Origin: Ryuthela nishihirai
Lineage: Eukaryota; Arthropoda; Arachnida; Araneae; Heptathelidae
Length of the DNA stretch: 64,000 bases
Direction: 5' to 3'
NCBI GenBank assembly: GCA_038380435.1
Contig: JAWZYU010000130.1
Location: forward strand, 256,001 to 320,000
Below the pieces are notes generated by a model. The model made no database searches. It saw only the letters and a list, made by a program, of their open reading frames with translations, and was not told the DNA's origin. Positions 54,753 to 64,000 of this stretch are shown piece after piece. Both the position numbers and the translations under genes were made by a program. Every line of letters starts with the position of its first letter. The first letter of the stretch is position 1.

Positions 54753-55304
54753 AAACACTCTCCCTCTTTTACCTTTTTTCCGCTCGATTGATGGATTATT
54801 TCGTCCCTCCCAACACCACCCCTTTCTCTTTTCCTTGATCCAGTCCCATTGTAAACTAATGTTATTAAATGGAAGAATGTTAAACTAAATCTCAATTTTT
54901 ATGATACCTTTATTTCAAAAGGCAGTTACTGATTTTAATTTGGCGTCTATCAATCTTTTCAAGATAAACATCTTTTTGGCGGAAAGGATAAATGAGATTT
55001 TTCGTCGTGATTCCAAAAAAATTAGCTTAAACTTGGCTTCAGCTTAATGAGACTTCAGTTTTGAAATTACCATAAACAATGCAAATTAATAAAGTTCATG
55101 ATTCTTATTTCTGGTATTTTTAAAATATATATATATTTTTTTCTTCTTAACGCTACCTGTCGAAAGTTAAACTAAATTAATAGAAGTATTTGTGTTTCCG
55201 TCTACTTTGAACCTTTTTCGGGATATCTGATATAGATGCTTTCTGTGGAAACAAAAAATTATAAAATCTACGGAAATGAACAATTTACACAATGACTAAA
55301 TGTC
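54753..55304. other. AT-rich unassigned sequence
   Basis: No feature recognised. A weak R3-like string with CTTTCTGTGGAAAC lies near 55240. Confidence 0.4.
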
Positions 55305-55560
55305 ATGGCAACGGGACTCCGAGGGCTGAGAGAGTGTTGGGAAAAACGGACCCACTCAACAACTGCTAGGAGAAAGGTGATAGCAGCATATCAAAATCAT
55401 GTTCTTGCACGTAGCAAGTTCTTACACGTGCACAAGATATGAGTTGGGTTCTTTCACGTCTCAGCAGCACATTTTGGCACCAAATGGGGTAAACGACCAG
55501 GTCACAAGGACCCCGAGAGCTGAGAGAAGGTTGCGGGAAGTGGTCGCAGTGACAGACTGT
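55305..55560 (-). mobile_element. Very diverged SINE-A tail pieces
   Basis: CAACGGGACTCCGAGGGCTG and TCACAAGGACCCCGAGAGCT stretches, each followed by worn versions of the module up to GTGCACAAGATATG. Older than the other copies. Confidence 0.55.
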
Positions 55561-55714
55561 TAATCATTGCCCCTCATGACGACGTGATCAGACGCTGAAC
55601 TAAAGAGAATGGTGGTGGTATCGCAGTAGACCATGGCCTATACTACGGGCGAGATTTCTAGCTATCTGTGAAGACATACAAGAAGTCCTTGTGCTCATCA
55701 CGGTGGCTGTGAAG

Positions 55715-55782
55715 ATGCTGCCAGATATTTTTTCTGAATTCTGTAATCATCTCTAGTGTTCGGATACTTTTTTGAGCGACTG
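55715..55782. mobile_element. Family M MITE, right end only
   Basis: GCCAGATATTTTTTCTGAAT to TTTTTTGAGCGACTG, then TA. Confidence 0.7.
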
Positions 55783-56150
55783 TACTTCGGGCTAAATTTG
55801 TTGGAGTGACTAAGAAGGGATTCTTATTTGTAAAATTTTGGTAATTATTTGGCCATTCCCTAATCATCATTAGATTCAATTCATTCTTCAAATCAAAAGT
55901 TTAATTCTTAACAGGTTATTTTAAAATTATTAAAACTTATTTTTAACATTTAATGAGAGAATGTTTTTAAATCAATACTACCATTAAGGTGGTATTGATT
56001 AAGGTAGTTTTATAAAGTAAAATCGAATAAATAATCCTTAAATATATTTTTACGAACTATTGCTAAAATTTAACTCTTCAAGATACTAGGTATTTCAATG
56101 CAATGTTATATAAAATTAAAATCAAATATAAATATGTAAATATTTAATGT
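55783..56150. other. AT-rich unassigned sequence
   Basis: Nothing recognised. Confidence 0.4.
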
Positions 56151-56151
56151 T

Positions 56152-56345
56152 AGAGTGGTTAGCGTGCTTGGCTACTGACCTAAGGGACCTGGGTTCGAGC
56201 CCCGGGTAAGGCATGGATGTATGTGTCGTTTTTCTGCTGAGGTCCTGCCATCCTCACAGACCTTCTACTATGGCATATAAACTGACAGGCTCCTGTCAGA
56301 TCTCTGTGGCAAGCAGCTGCTTGAGGGGGTATTTATTTATTATTA
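56152..56345 (+). mobile_element. SINE-B, head slightly truncated
   Basis: Starts GAGTGGTTAGCGTGCTTGGC; B box GGTTCGAGCCC, full body, TATTTATTTATTATTATTTT tail. Confidence 0.92.
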
Positions 56346-56377
56346 TTTTTATTTATATTAACCTAGTTGTAGTTGTA

Positions 56378-56593
56378 CAGTCGCTCAAAAAAGTATCCGA
56401 ACACTATGGTGAATTATAGAATTCAGGAAAAATATTTGGCAACGATTTTTTTTACAAATTAATGATCTGGCAACCTTCGTGACACGTGAAACGGAGGTTG
56501 CCAGATCACTAATTTCTAAAAAAATCGTTGCCAGATATTTTTTCTGAATTCTGTAATCCACTATAGTGTTCGGATATTTTTTTTGAGCGACTG
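56378..56593. mobile_element. Family M MITE, complete
   Basis: 216 bp between TA dinucleotides (56376-56377 and 56594-56595), with CAGTCGCTCAAAAAAGTATC at the left and its complement at the right. The central palindrome carries mismatches (GTGACACGTGAAACGG), so it is older than the copy at 47064. Confidence 0.93.
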
Positions 56594-56595
56594 TA

Positions 56596-57811
56596 CTTTG
56601 TATTTGAATGTATGCAGTGTTTCATTTCCGGCCTTAAGCTCTTCCTTCCCTTCTCCCTTCACCCTCAACCCCCCCCCCCCCCACTCCCCATTCTTAGTCT
56701 TTTATGTTATGGTCAGCACTTAAAAGGAGAAGGTCAAATCTCGCCATTGAAAGCCACGTTACCGTAACCTTCAGCCGGACAAACCCTTAGGCTCAGCAAT
56801 CTTGGGCGAGGCAGGCTGCCAACTGACCTTAAGCACGCAGAGCCGAGACGAGCGCTGTTGCTGCTACTGACTCCCTCTTCTCCCCTCGTCTCTTTTTTAT
56901 CCTTCCTCCTTTCTTCCTTCCACTTTCTTTGACTCTGATTCCTTCCTCACACAGGAATAAATCCCTTTCATTTAATCATCATCCGATGTCTCATGCTCAT
57001 CGCTTTTTACGCATCTCCGAGATCACTCTACAATTATTTTTCAAGAATAACTATGGTCACAAGACCCAGTGTGACTTCAACTGAACTGGGTCGTTGTCCG
57101 GGTTTTCGGAAAGGGAAAAAGAAAGGGGGCGGGAGCCTTCCTTTTTTTTATGCGGCCGAAACTTAATTTCCTGCGCAATGGCAGGAACCCGGATTTGTAC
57201 CCTTCTCCCCTCAAGGGTGCTAAATGTTTTTCGTTTTTCTTTGGTTATGGCGAAAGGTTTCTATTTGTCTTTCCCTTGAATCGCATCTCAATTGTGCATG
57301 CTGGGAAGGGGAATGGACGCCGTCTAATAAGACTTGGGAATATTCCCTAGCAATGTTGTGTGACAGAATGAAAGTTGTTTGAAAGATGTGTGTTTTTGAG
57401 GCACAGCTGGCAGAGAACATTATGTTTTGCTGAGACTGTCTCGCTGATCACATTAAATTAGTTTAACCTTACAGCTGAGTGTCTGAATCTTAGTTCGACG
57501 GCACAAGGGATTAAGAAAAACTCAAGTGAAACTGATTTTAGATATAATTTGCTTTCGAGAGTTTTTCCTAATTACAAAGGGAGAGACAAGAGTAAAGAGC
57601 GATAATAATATTACCGAAGAGCTTTAAGGAACGTTTACACACAAGACTCGTCATTGTGTCGTTATGAGTTAGAGAAGCGAAAACTATACAAACAAAATTA
57701 TGAGAAAATAACATTATAGAAGAAAAAAAATTTTTTGCGGCAGCTTCCAGTACAATGGTGTGCGAAATTTAACATAAAATTTAGTTATGATGATGATATA
57801 AAGGTCGTACT
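56596..57811. other. Mixed unassigned sequence
   Basis: Contains a C-run near 56670, pyrimidine-rich tracts, a GC-richer part (56700-56860) and AATAAATCCC near 56956. Positions 57595-57700 resemble the R4-side flank also present at 63778 (AACGTTTACACACAAGACTC and GTTATGAGTTAGAGAAGC). Short frames around 57094-57350 have no recognisable domain. Confidence 0.35.
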
Positions 57812-57995
57812 TGGCTACTGATCTAAGGGACCTGGGTTCGAGCCTCGGGTAAGGCATGGATGTTCGTGTCGTTTTTCTGCTGAGGTCCTGCCATCCTCAC
57901 AGACCTTCTACTCTGGCATATAAACTGACAGGCTCCTGTCAGACCTCTGTGGCAACCAGCTGCTTAAGGGGGTGTTTTTTTTATTATTATTTTTT
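57812..57995 (+). mobile_element. SINE-B, 5'-truncated
   Basis: Begins CTTGGCTACTGATCTAAGGG; B box GGTTCGAGCCT, body and T-rich tail. It is inserted between the R4-side flank and R3 sequence that are adjacent at the window's right end. Confidence 0.9.
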
Positions 57996-57997
57996 TA

Positions 57998-58930
57998 AAT
58001 ATTCCTAATAGAGAAAGAATTAGAGCCATGTATTAAGCCGATAAACATAACGGAAAAAATAAACGATGTAAATTTCAGGTTACTAACAACTTTATTGTTA
58101 ACACGTATATTTTTGATAAATTTTATTTCAGATATTTTTACTTCATCCATTATAATAATAGACTAACTTTTTAAAGCAGTCTGGTGGCCAGATCGTCAAA
58201 TCAAACTATAATTTGTAATTTTTTTAACCGATTATGAGAAGATTGGTGTTCGTTAAATGCCTACTTCATCCTAACAGTAACCATTTCGAACGTTAGCGTT
58301 GACACAACGTTCGAAATTTCAAAGCATGGTACTGATGACTTTTCGAACTTAGGTGCATAGAATGATAGAAAGATTGAATAATAATTACATATAAAGGAAA
58401 GCGTGCTGTGAAATACTCGCCGGAATAGATGCCTCAGTTGACTAAGAGTCGAAATTTGTAACGGATAAATGTATTTTACTAGATTATCAGAAGATTAGTT
58501 TTCATTGAATAGCAACTTGATGAAATGGTCAGTGTTACGACTTCATAAATTTTATTTTAATCTCCGCTTCTGCAGAGACGTTACTCGAAACGATAGAGAT
58601 AGAAAACTGGCACTGCCAATTAAACGAAAAATATAATACTTCTATCCGTATGTTTAAATTTTATACAGGTAGCTTTTATTAACTATGAAAAGCTAACAAT
58701 CATAACACAAAAGTAAAAATCGATAATATTTATTTTATATATATGTTTTACACAATATTGAAGTCTCATCACGAATACTTTAGCGATTTATTTTTCCATG
58801 TTATGTAATAGAATATGTAACTGTCAAACGTATTAAAAAAAAAACAGTTGTGAAGAAAATTGTTTTTACAGATTTTCAATTCTATTTCGATATTTGGGAA
58901 TCGAGCGTGAATTCGAAATAAATAACCAAA
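57998..58930 (-). repeat. R3 copy, reverse
   Basis: Reverse-complement R3 from ATTCCTAATAGAGAAAGAAT through AACTTTATTGTTAACACG, GATCGTCAAATCAAACTATA and ATGCCTCAGTTGACTAAGAG to about TTGGGAATCGAGCGTG. It is the longest reverse copy and diverges clearly from those in the duplication. Confidence 0.7.
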
Positions 58931-59875
58931 CTATAAAGTAACCGATTTAATAACTAAGGCTACGAAATTGCAGAAGTCATAAACAGTTTCTTAACTGATC
59001 ACACAAAACACCAATATGCTATCAATCAGTATTAAATTATCCTGTTAATCACAAAATATCAGATTTTCTTTTAAAAGCACATGTTTCTGAGATACAAATA
59101 AATTGCTATTTTACTTGAAACTGAAAACTTTCTTACCAGAACGAATTATGAATTTTGAAATATCCAATTGATTTTAATTACCTAAAATTCTATTAAACAG
59201 TAATTGATCTTTCACCTATTAAGTTTACAATTTATAATTTTGCTGCTTGGTCTACTGTTTTTTAGAGAAACAATCTGAAGAGGTTAACTAAGAAATCACA
59301 ATTAGTTACAGAAAATGAAGATTAATATTACCTATTTTGCTACTGCGTTATTTTCTTGTTATAATCAATTATAGAGACTCTTAATGTTTTCGTTAGAACA
59401 TATAAAATCTTATCTGGATATTTCCCTTTCTGTACAATTAGAATTTAAATAGAATTTTCAAATGCGAAGTTTCCAAAACGTCCGACAGATGGCAGCATTA
59501 ACCTATCAAATAATTTCCCTTTCCATTTGAAAGAAATTTCCACATAGTAACAGAATAACTTCTCTGCAAATGTCTCCTCTGCAAGCTATATTCAAGTAGC
59601 AGAAAAACATTTTCAAGGGGTAGGCAAGCAAATTTTATAAACTGATGGAAGAAAATTATCCTCAAAATACTGAGCAAAAATATCAAAAACTCTTGATAAA
59701 CTGTATAAAATGATATATACTACCCTACAGCTTAGTAACAAATAAAAACTTAGAAAATGAAATCGTTTATATTTCCGTCTCACAATTTTTAGGGAGGGGA
59801 AGTGACCTTAGAATTATTATTCCCCTCGCTATATCCTAGATACTAGATGATCTAATACAAGTCATTACTATATTT
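58931..59875. other. AT-rich unassigned sequence
   Basis: About 0.95 kb. Only ACAGATGGCAGCATTAACC near 59485 stands out; it resembles the motif within the hAT-like elements. Confidence 0.4.
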
Positions 59876-59885
59876 TACATTCATG

Positions 59886-60438
59886 AGTTGGGTTGTTTTA
59901 CCTCTGAGCGGCACTTTTTGCACACCATGGGCTAAATGGCCAGGTCACATGGACCCCGAAGGCTCAGAGAAGGTTGGGGGAGGAGACCCACTGGAACAGC
60001 TGTTGGGAGACAGATGGTAGCCTCCCGTGAAGGCCATCCAGTGTGTTCTTTAACGTTGGGTTGTTTTACCTCTGAGTGGCACTTTTTTGCACACCATGGG
60101 CTAAATGGCCAGGTCACATGGACCCCGAAGGCTCAGAGAAGGTTGGGGGAGGGCACCCACTGGAACAGCTTTTGGGAGACAGAGGGTAGCCCCCGTCAAA
60201 GCCATCCAGCGTGTTCATTAACGTGCACAGGGTATGGCTCTCCCGCACACGGGGCCACGGCTTAACGTCCCATCCGACGGACGGCGGCCTTTCCAAGCCC
60301 ATCGGTGTCCCCTACTGACCGTGGGCAGGGCGGGGAATTTTGCGGAGATAAATCTCAACGCTGACCCAGCTGGGACTCGAACCTGGGAACTACAGATTAC
60401 GAGCCTGGCGCGCTACCGACTGAGCCACCCCCGCCCCT
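59886..60438 (-). mobile_element. SINE-A with two tail modules and TSD
   Basis: Two reverse tail modules (from about 59886 and 60056), then core, B-box complement GGGACTCGAACC, A-box complement CCGACTGAGCCA and CCCCCGCCCC. Flanked by TACATTCATG (59876-59885) and TACATTCTTG (60439-60448). The direct repeat shows the dimer inserted as a unit or dimerised in place afterwards. Confidence 0.93.
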
Positions 60439-60524
60439 TACATTCTTGTAATCGGCGTGGAAATCATTTTGACCTCATGCGGTCGATAGTGGCGGTCATG
60501 TTCAATAGAGTGTCCTTGTACCCT

Positions 60525-60950
60525 GAATCTTTGTGACCTGGTCATTTAGCCCATTGTGCGGGAGAAAAGTGCCTTTCAGAGGTAAAACAACTCCAACGTT
60601 AAAGAACACATTTTATAGCCTTCGTGGGAGGCTGCCATCTGTCACCTAAAAGCTGTGCAATGGATATCCTCCTTACAACTTTCTCTGAGACTTTGGGGTT
60701 CTTGTGACCTGGCGATTTTGTCCATCGTGTGGAAAAAAGTGACCTTCAGAAGTAAAATATTCCAATGTTAAAGAACACGCTGGATAGCTTTAACGAGAGG
60801 CAACTATCTGTCTCGTAAAAGATGTCTAGTGGATATCCTACCCGCAACTTTCTCTGAGCATTTGGGGTCTTGTGACCTGGTCATTTAGCCTATTGTGTGA
60901 AAAAGGTGACCTTCAGATGTAAAATATTCTAACGTTAAAAAGCACTCCGT
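60525..60950 (+). mobile_element. Old SINE-A tail modules in tandem
   Basis: Three diverged forward modules with AACGTTAAAGAACACATTTT at about 60596, ATGTTAAAGAACACGCTGG at about 60766 and AACGTTAAAAAGCACTCC at about 60932. Spacing is again about 170 bp. No head is present. Confidence 0.75.
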
Positions 60951-60964
60951 AAATTGCATAAAAT

Positions 60965-61280
60965 TTGACGTGACACGACGATCTGTTGGCGGTTGCCAGA
61001 TCAACCCCGCGGTTGCCAGATCGTGTCAATAGTGACACGATCTGGCAACCGCCGTGTCACGTCACACGACGGTTGCCAGATCACAAATTTCTAAACAAAT
61101 CGTTGCTAGATATTTTTTCTGAACTCTGTAATCAACCATATTGTTCGGATATTTTTTGGAGCGACTGTACAAGAAGGTTGCCAGATCACTAATTTGTAAA
61201 AAAAAGAAATATTGCCAGATATTTTTTTCTTAATTCTGTAATCAACACTAGTGTTCGGATACTTTTTTGAGCGACTGTAC
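60965..61280. mobile_element. Family M MITE cluster
   Basis: Repeated GGTTGCCAGATC blocks with both orientations near 60990-61080. Right ends GAGCGACTG follow at about 61168 and 61278, each followed by TA. At least two elements overlap or one was partly duplicated. Confidence 0.75.
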
Positions 61281-61299
61281 TCTCATAATCTCTAGATGT

Positions 61300-61568
61300 A
61301 CTCTCCTGTACCAACATGACGATGATCCCATCCACAAAGCGATTACATTAGGGAATGGTTTGATGAGAGGAATGTGAAAGAACTTGACTGGCCTGCAGAG
61401 AGCCCTGATCTCAACCCCATTGAACTCTTTTTGGATGAATTGGAACAGCGACTGCGAGCTAGGCCGACCTGCCAGACATCAGTTGTCGGCATCACTAATC
61501 CTCTTGTGGCATTCATTTCAACTTCATCTTTCGAAATCCTAAGTGACTTAGATGCGGGTTTTGCTTAG
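61300..61568 (+). pseudogene. Tc1-like transposase, C-terminal catalytic fragment
   Basis: YQHDDDPIHKAIT corresponds to the second catalytic Asp block of Tc1-type DD34E transposases (QHDNDPKH). After a one-base frameshift, EWFDERNVKELDWPAESPDL and NPIELF follow, with Glu of NPIE as the third catalytic residue. DELEQRLRARP is the usual downstream helix. The start of the gene is missing. It sits about 20 bp from a family M MITE end. Confidence 0.8.
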
Positions 61569-62035
61569 TCGGTAGCGCTCCAGGCTCTTACTTTGTAGTT
61601 TCCAGGTTCGAGTCCCAGCTGGGTCAGCTTTGAGATTTAAATAAATAAATAAATAGCCCCTCAAGCAGCTGCTTGCCACAGAGGTCTGACAGGAGCCTGT
61701 CAGTTTATATGCCACAGTAGAAGGTCTGAGAGGATGGATTTTTTTCCGCAAAATTCCCCGCCCTGCCCACGTTCAGTAGGGAACACCGATGGGCTTGGAA
61801 AGGCCTCCGTCCGTCGGATGGGACGTTAACCCATGGCCACGTGTGCAGGAGAGCCATACCCTGTGCACGTTAAAGAACACGCTGGATGGCTTTGACGGGA
61901 GGCTACCATCTGTCTTCCAACAACTTTTCCAGTCTCTCCCCTACCCCAACCTTCTCTGAGCCTTCGGGGTACTTGTGAGCTGGTCATTTAAACCATGGTG
62001 TGAAAAAAGTGCCGTTCAGAGGTGAAACAACCCAT
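61569..62035 (+). mobile_element. SINE-A with SINE-B inside
   Basis: Head CTTAGTCGGTAGCGCTCC, B box GGTTCGAGTCC; it is interrupted after GTTTGAGATTT-like sequence and resumes TTTTTTCCGCAAAATTCCCC with core GATGGGACGTTAACCC and tail to GAAACAACCCA. Confidence 0.88.
61640..61740 (-). mobile_element. SINE-B fragment nested in SINE-A
   Basis: AATAAATAAATAAATA tail, CCCCTCAAGCAGCTGCTTGC and AGGTCTGAGAGGATGG; 5'-truncated, with no head. Confidence 0.88.
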
Positions 62036-62132
62036 CCCTAAGTGAATTAATTCTCATCCCGCGCTACATCTCGAGTGTCACGTACTCTCACAATCCCTCC
62101 ATACATACATAAAAAATCTTCATGCATTCATG

Positions 62133-62522
62133 GGTTGGGGTGGGTTGTTTTACCTCTGAGCGGCACTTTTTTGCACACCATGGGCTAAATGGCCATGTCA
62201 CATGGACCCCGAAGTCTCAGAGATGGTTGGGGGAGGGGACCCACTGGAACAGCTGTTGGGAGACAGATGGTAGCCTCCAGTCAAGGCCATCCAGCGTGTT
62301 CTTTAACGTGCACAGGGTATGGCTCTCCCACACACGGAGCCACGGCTTGACGTCCCATCCGACGGACGGCGGCCTTTCCAAGCCCATCGGTGTCCCCTAC
62401 TGACCGTGGGCAGGGCGGGGAATTTTGCGGAGATAAATCTCAACGCTGACCCAGCTGGGACTCGAACCTGGGAACTACAGATTACGAGACTGGCGCGCTA
62501 CCGACTGAGCCACCCCCGCCCC
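62133..62522 (-). mobile_element. SINE-A, full length, with 12-bp TSD
   Basis: Perfect target duplication CATGCATTCATG at 62121-62132 and 62523-62534. It has an intact B-box complement GGACTCGAACC, A-box complement CCGACTGAGCCA and a single tail module. A good reference copy, about 390 bp. Confidence 0.95.
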
Positions 62523-62554
62523 CATGCATTCATGAGCTACGAGATCAAACCAGA

Positions 62555-62905
62555 GTGGAAAATGGTTTTCTTGAAACACATCCGATCTTAACAACATCTG
62601 CTGCATCTCGTCAATATAGACCAATTCTAACAGCCGAACACAAGCCTAAAATCAACAAGGTCAACTCCAACCATCGGTTGGAGTTGTGTATAGCAGGGTG
62701 CCAAAGGACTCGAGCACTGGAACAGCGTTCTCTGGAGTGATGAATCACGCCTCATCATCTGGCAGTGTGACGGACGAATCTGGGTGTGGAGGATGCCAGG
62801 TGAACTCTATCTGCCTGACTGTCGCATGTCAGCAATGAAGTTTGGTGGAAGAAACTTCATCCTCTGGGGCTCTTTTTCTTCATGGGCAGTTTTCTGCATA
62901 TGTCA
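62555..62905 (+). pseudogene. Tc1-like transposase, first catalytic Asp region
   Basis: From 62718 the frame reads WNSVLWSDESRLIIWQCDGR, then IWVWRMPGELYLPDC and MKFGGRNFILWGSF. WSDES holds the first catalytic Asp of Tc1-type transposases, and the KFGGGSIMVWG-like block follows as expected. Upstream, a different frame carries the DNA-binding-side remnants, so a frameshift lies near 62690. It precedes the missing part, while the C-terminal piece lies upstream at 61300; the two are not one colinear gene. Confidence 0.8.
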
Positions 62906-62929
62906 AAAAGGAAATAAACGTTTTCTTTC

Positions 62930-63188
62930 TTTCAGAGAGCAAGAAATTATTCCTTTAAGTTAAAAAGTGATCACCCAACTATCAGAGATAGTTGGACACT
63001 AACTGTCAAAAATTTGTAACCGTTATGGAGATGAGTCGCGATCCACCAGGAGGCAAGAATTAAGAGAGGGATTCATATTGACCGAGAGCGCAATGGAGGA
63101 GGGAGAGCTCAAAAAGAGAGCTGCCGCCACAGGTACGTGTGGGAACTTTTATACACAGGGCTCAACTTTGTGTCATTTTTAGTTAGAG
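62930..63188 (-). repeat. R4 copy, reverse
   Basis: GTGATCACCCAACTATC, GTTGGACACTAACTGTC, AGTCGCGATCCACCAGGAGG and AGAGAGCTGCCGCCAC: the reverse complement of the R4 landmarks at 14280-14520. Confidence 0.65.
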
Positions 63189-63579
63189 CAGTGATTATCA
63201 AACTTTTATAATGGAATCGAACTTTTACTCTGGAAATGTGTATGTAACTGGCGTACCCCTTGTATAGATAGATAAAACTACAGTTATAGTATAACAATGG
63301 GAATAAAATAAAACATATATATCAGTGGTTCTTAACCTTTTAAGCTTCACGTACCCCCTGGAAATGCGTATGTAACTGGCGTACCCCTTGTATAGATAGA
63401 TAAAACTATATATATATAGTATAACAATGGGAATCAAATAAAACATATATATCAGTGGTTCTTAACCTTTTAAGCTTCACGTACCCCCTGGAAATGTGTA
63501 TGTAACTGGCATACCCCTTGTATAGATAGATAAAAGTATAGTTATAGTGTAACAATGTTGTCCACGTTGAGAACCCCTG
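63189..63579. mobile_element. hAT-like short element with triplicated core
   Basis: Starts CAGTGATTATCAAACTTTT and ends GTTGAGAACCCCTG, the CAGNGGTTCTCAA type ends known from hAT MITEs. Inside, a unit of about 128-130 bp repeats three times (TGGAAATG at 63231, 63359 and 63489). Each unit has GTATGTAACTGGCRTACCCC, and the junctions carry CAGTGGTTCTTAACCTTTTA. No matching 8-bp target duplication is visible. Confidence 0.75.
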
Positions 63580-63587
63580 CTATAATC

Positions 63588-64000
63588 TATGAAGCGATCA
63601 CCCCAAAATCGGAGGATGTTGGACATTAACTCTTAAAAATTTGGGACCGTTACGCAGATGCGTCGGGAGCCAGCCACCAGGAGAGGCAAAAGTTAGGAGA
63701 GGAATCATATTAACGGAGAGCGCATGGAAACGGAGGGAGAGCTGAAAAGAGAGCTGCCGCCACGAGGTGCGGGAGGGAACGTTTAGACACAAGACTCATC
63801 GTTGTGTCATTATGAGTTAGAGAAACAAAAAATTTTATATTAGAAAATTATGAGGAAAATAATTTTGCGATAAAAACAATTGGCGGTAGTTTCAATAGAA
63901 GACGTACGATATTATTCATGATTATTTTATAAACGTTTATTATTTTTGATTTTTAGCAGTATACGTTCCTAATAATGAAAGAATTAGAGTCATGTATCAA
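63588..64000 (-). repeat. R4 followed by R3 start, reverse
   Basis: GAAGCGATCACCCCAAAATC to AGAGAGCTGCCGCCACGAGG is R4. It continues through GTTATGAGTTAGAGAAAC to TTCCTAATAATGAAAGAATT, which is the R3 end as at 57998. This links R4 and R3 as neighbouring parts of one larger repeat; the window ends inside it. Confidence 0.6.

Noticed and set aside
57094..57350. Short frames near 57094-57350 as a gene
   Set aside because: About 60 residues, no domain, no start context, overlapping frames on both strands.
1..64000. A coherent multi-gene system such as a defence island, biosynthetic cluster or viral genome
   Set aside because: No set of intact neighbouring genes was found; all protein-like stretches are fragments of unrelated mobile elements.

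Overview
The window looks like intergenic or intronic DNA from an invertebrate, and no intact host gene was found. The base composition is AT-rich and reading frames are short. Nearly everything recognisable is transposable-element debris: tRNA-derived SINEs with RNA polymerase III A and B boxes, several non-LTR retrotransposon (LINE) classes including a Jockey-like one, Tc1/mariner-like MITEs and transposase pieces, hAT-like elements, and a probable solo LTR. The mixture fits an arthropod best. The sequence alone does not name the species.

Layout. Positions 1-27245 form one unit of a large tandem duplication. A second, near-identical copy runs from 27246 to about 51047, where homology to unit 1 stops at the position matching about 23895. 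Each unit contains in order: (a) SINE-rich DNA with a LINE C-terminal fragment, a 49-bp minisatellite, a hairpin-rich array, SINE multimers and a 38-bp satellite; (b) block X (10440-17450; 37155-44160), with a LINE RT fragment (+), a hAT-like element (+), an unknown repeat R3, a conserved ORF tail, a LINE endonuclease fragment (-), a hAT-like element (-) and a Jockey RT fragment (-); (c) spacer Z (17450-21200; 44160-46270), itself tandemly duplicated only in unit 1; (d) block Y (21205-26400; 46270-51047), an older and more diverged paralogue of block X. From 51048 to 64000 the sequence is not part of the duplication. It holds a Tx1-like LINE 3' end, GC-rich unassigned DNA, a SINE with a tandemly multiplied tail, MITEs, Tc1 transposase pieces and more R3/R4 copies.

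The four paralogous blocks act as natural filled-site and empty-site comparisons. They give exact insertion points for a Tc1/mariner-type MITE (TA target), a hAT-like element (8-bp target), a SINE-B (9-bp target) and a solo LTR (4-bp target). They also date each event relative to the duplications. Most short open frames in the window are accidental frames through the SINEs. No CRISPR array, functional tRNA or rRNA, or coherent multi-gene system was seen.
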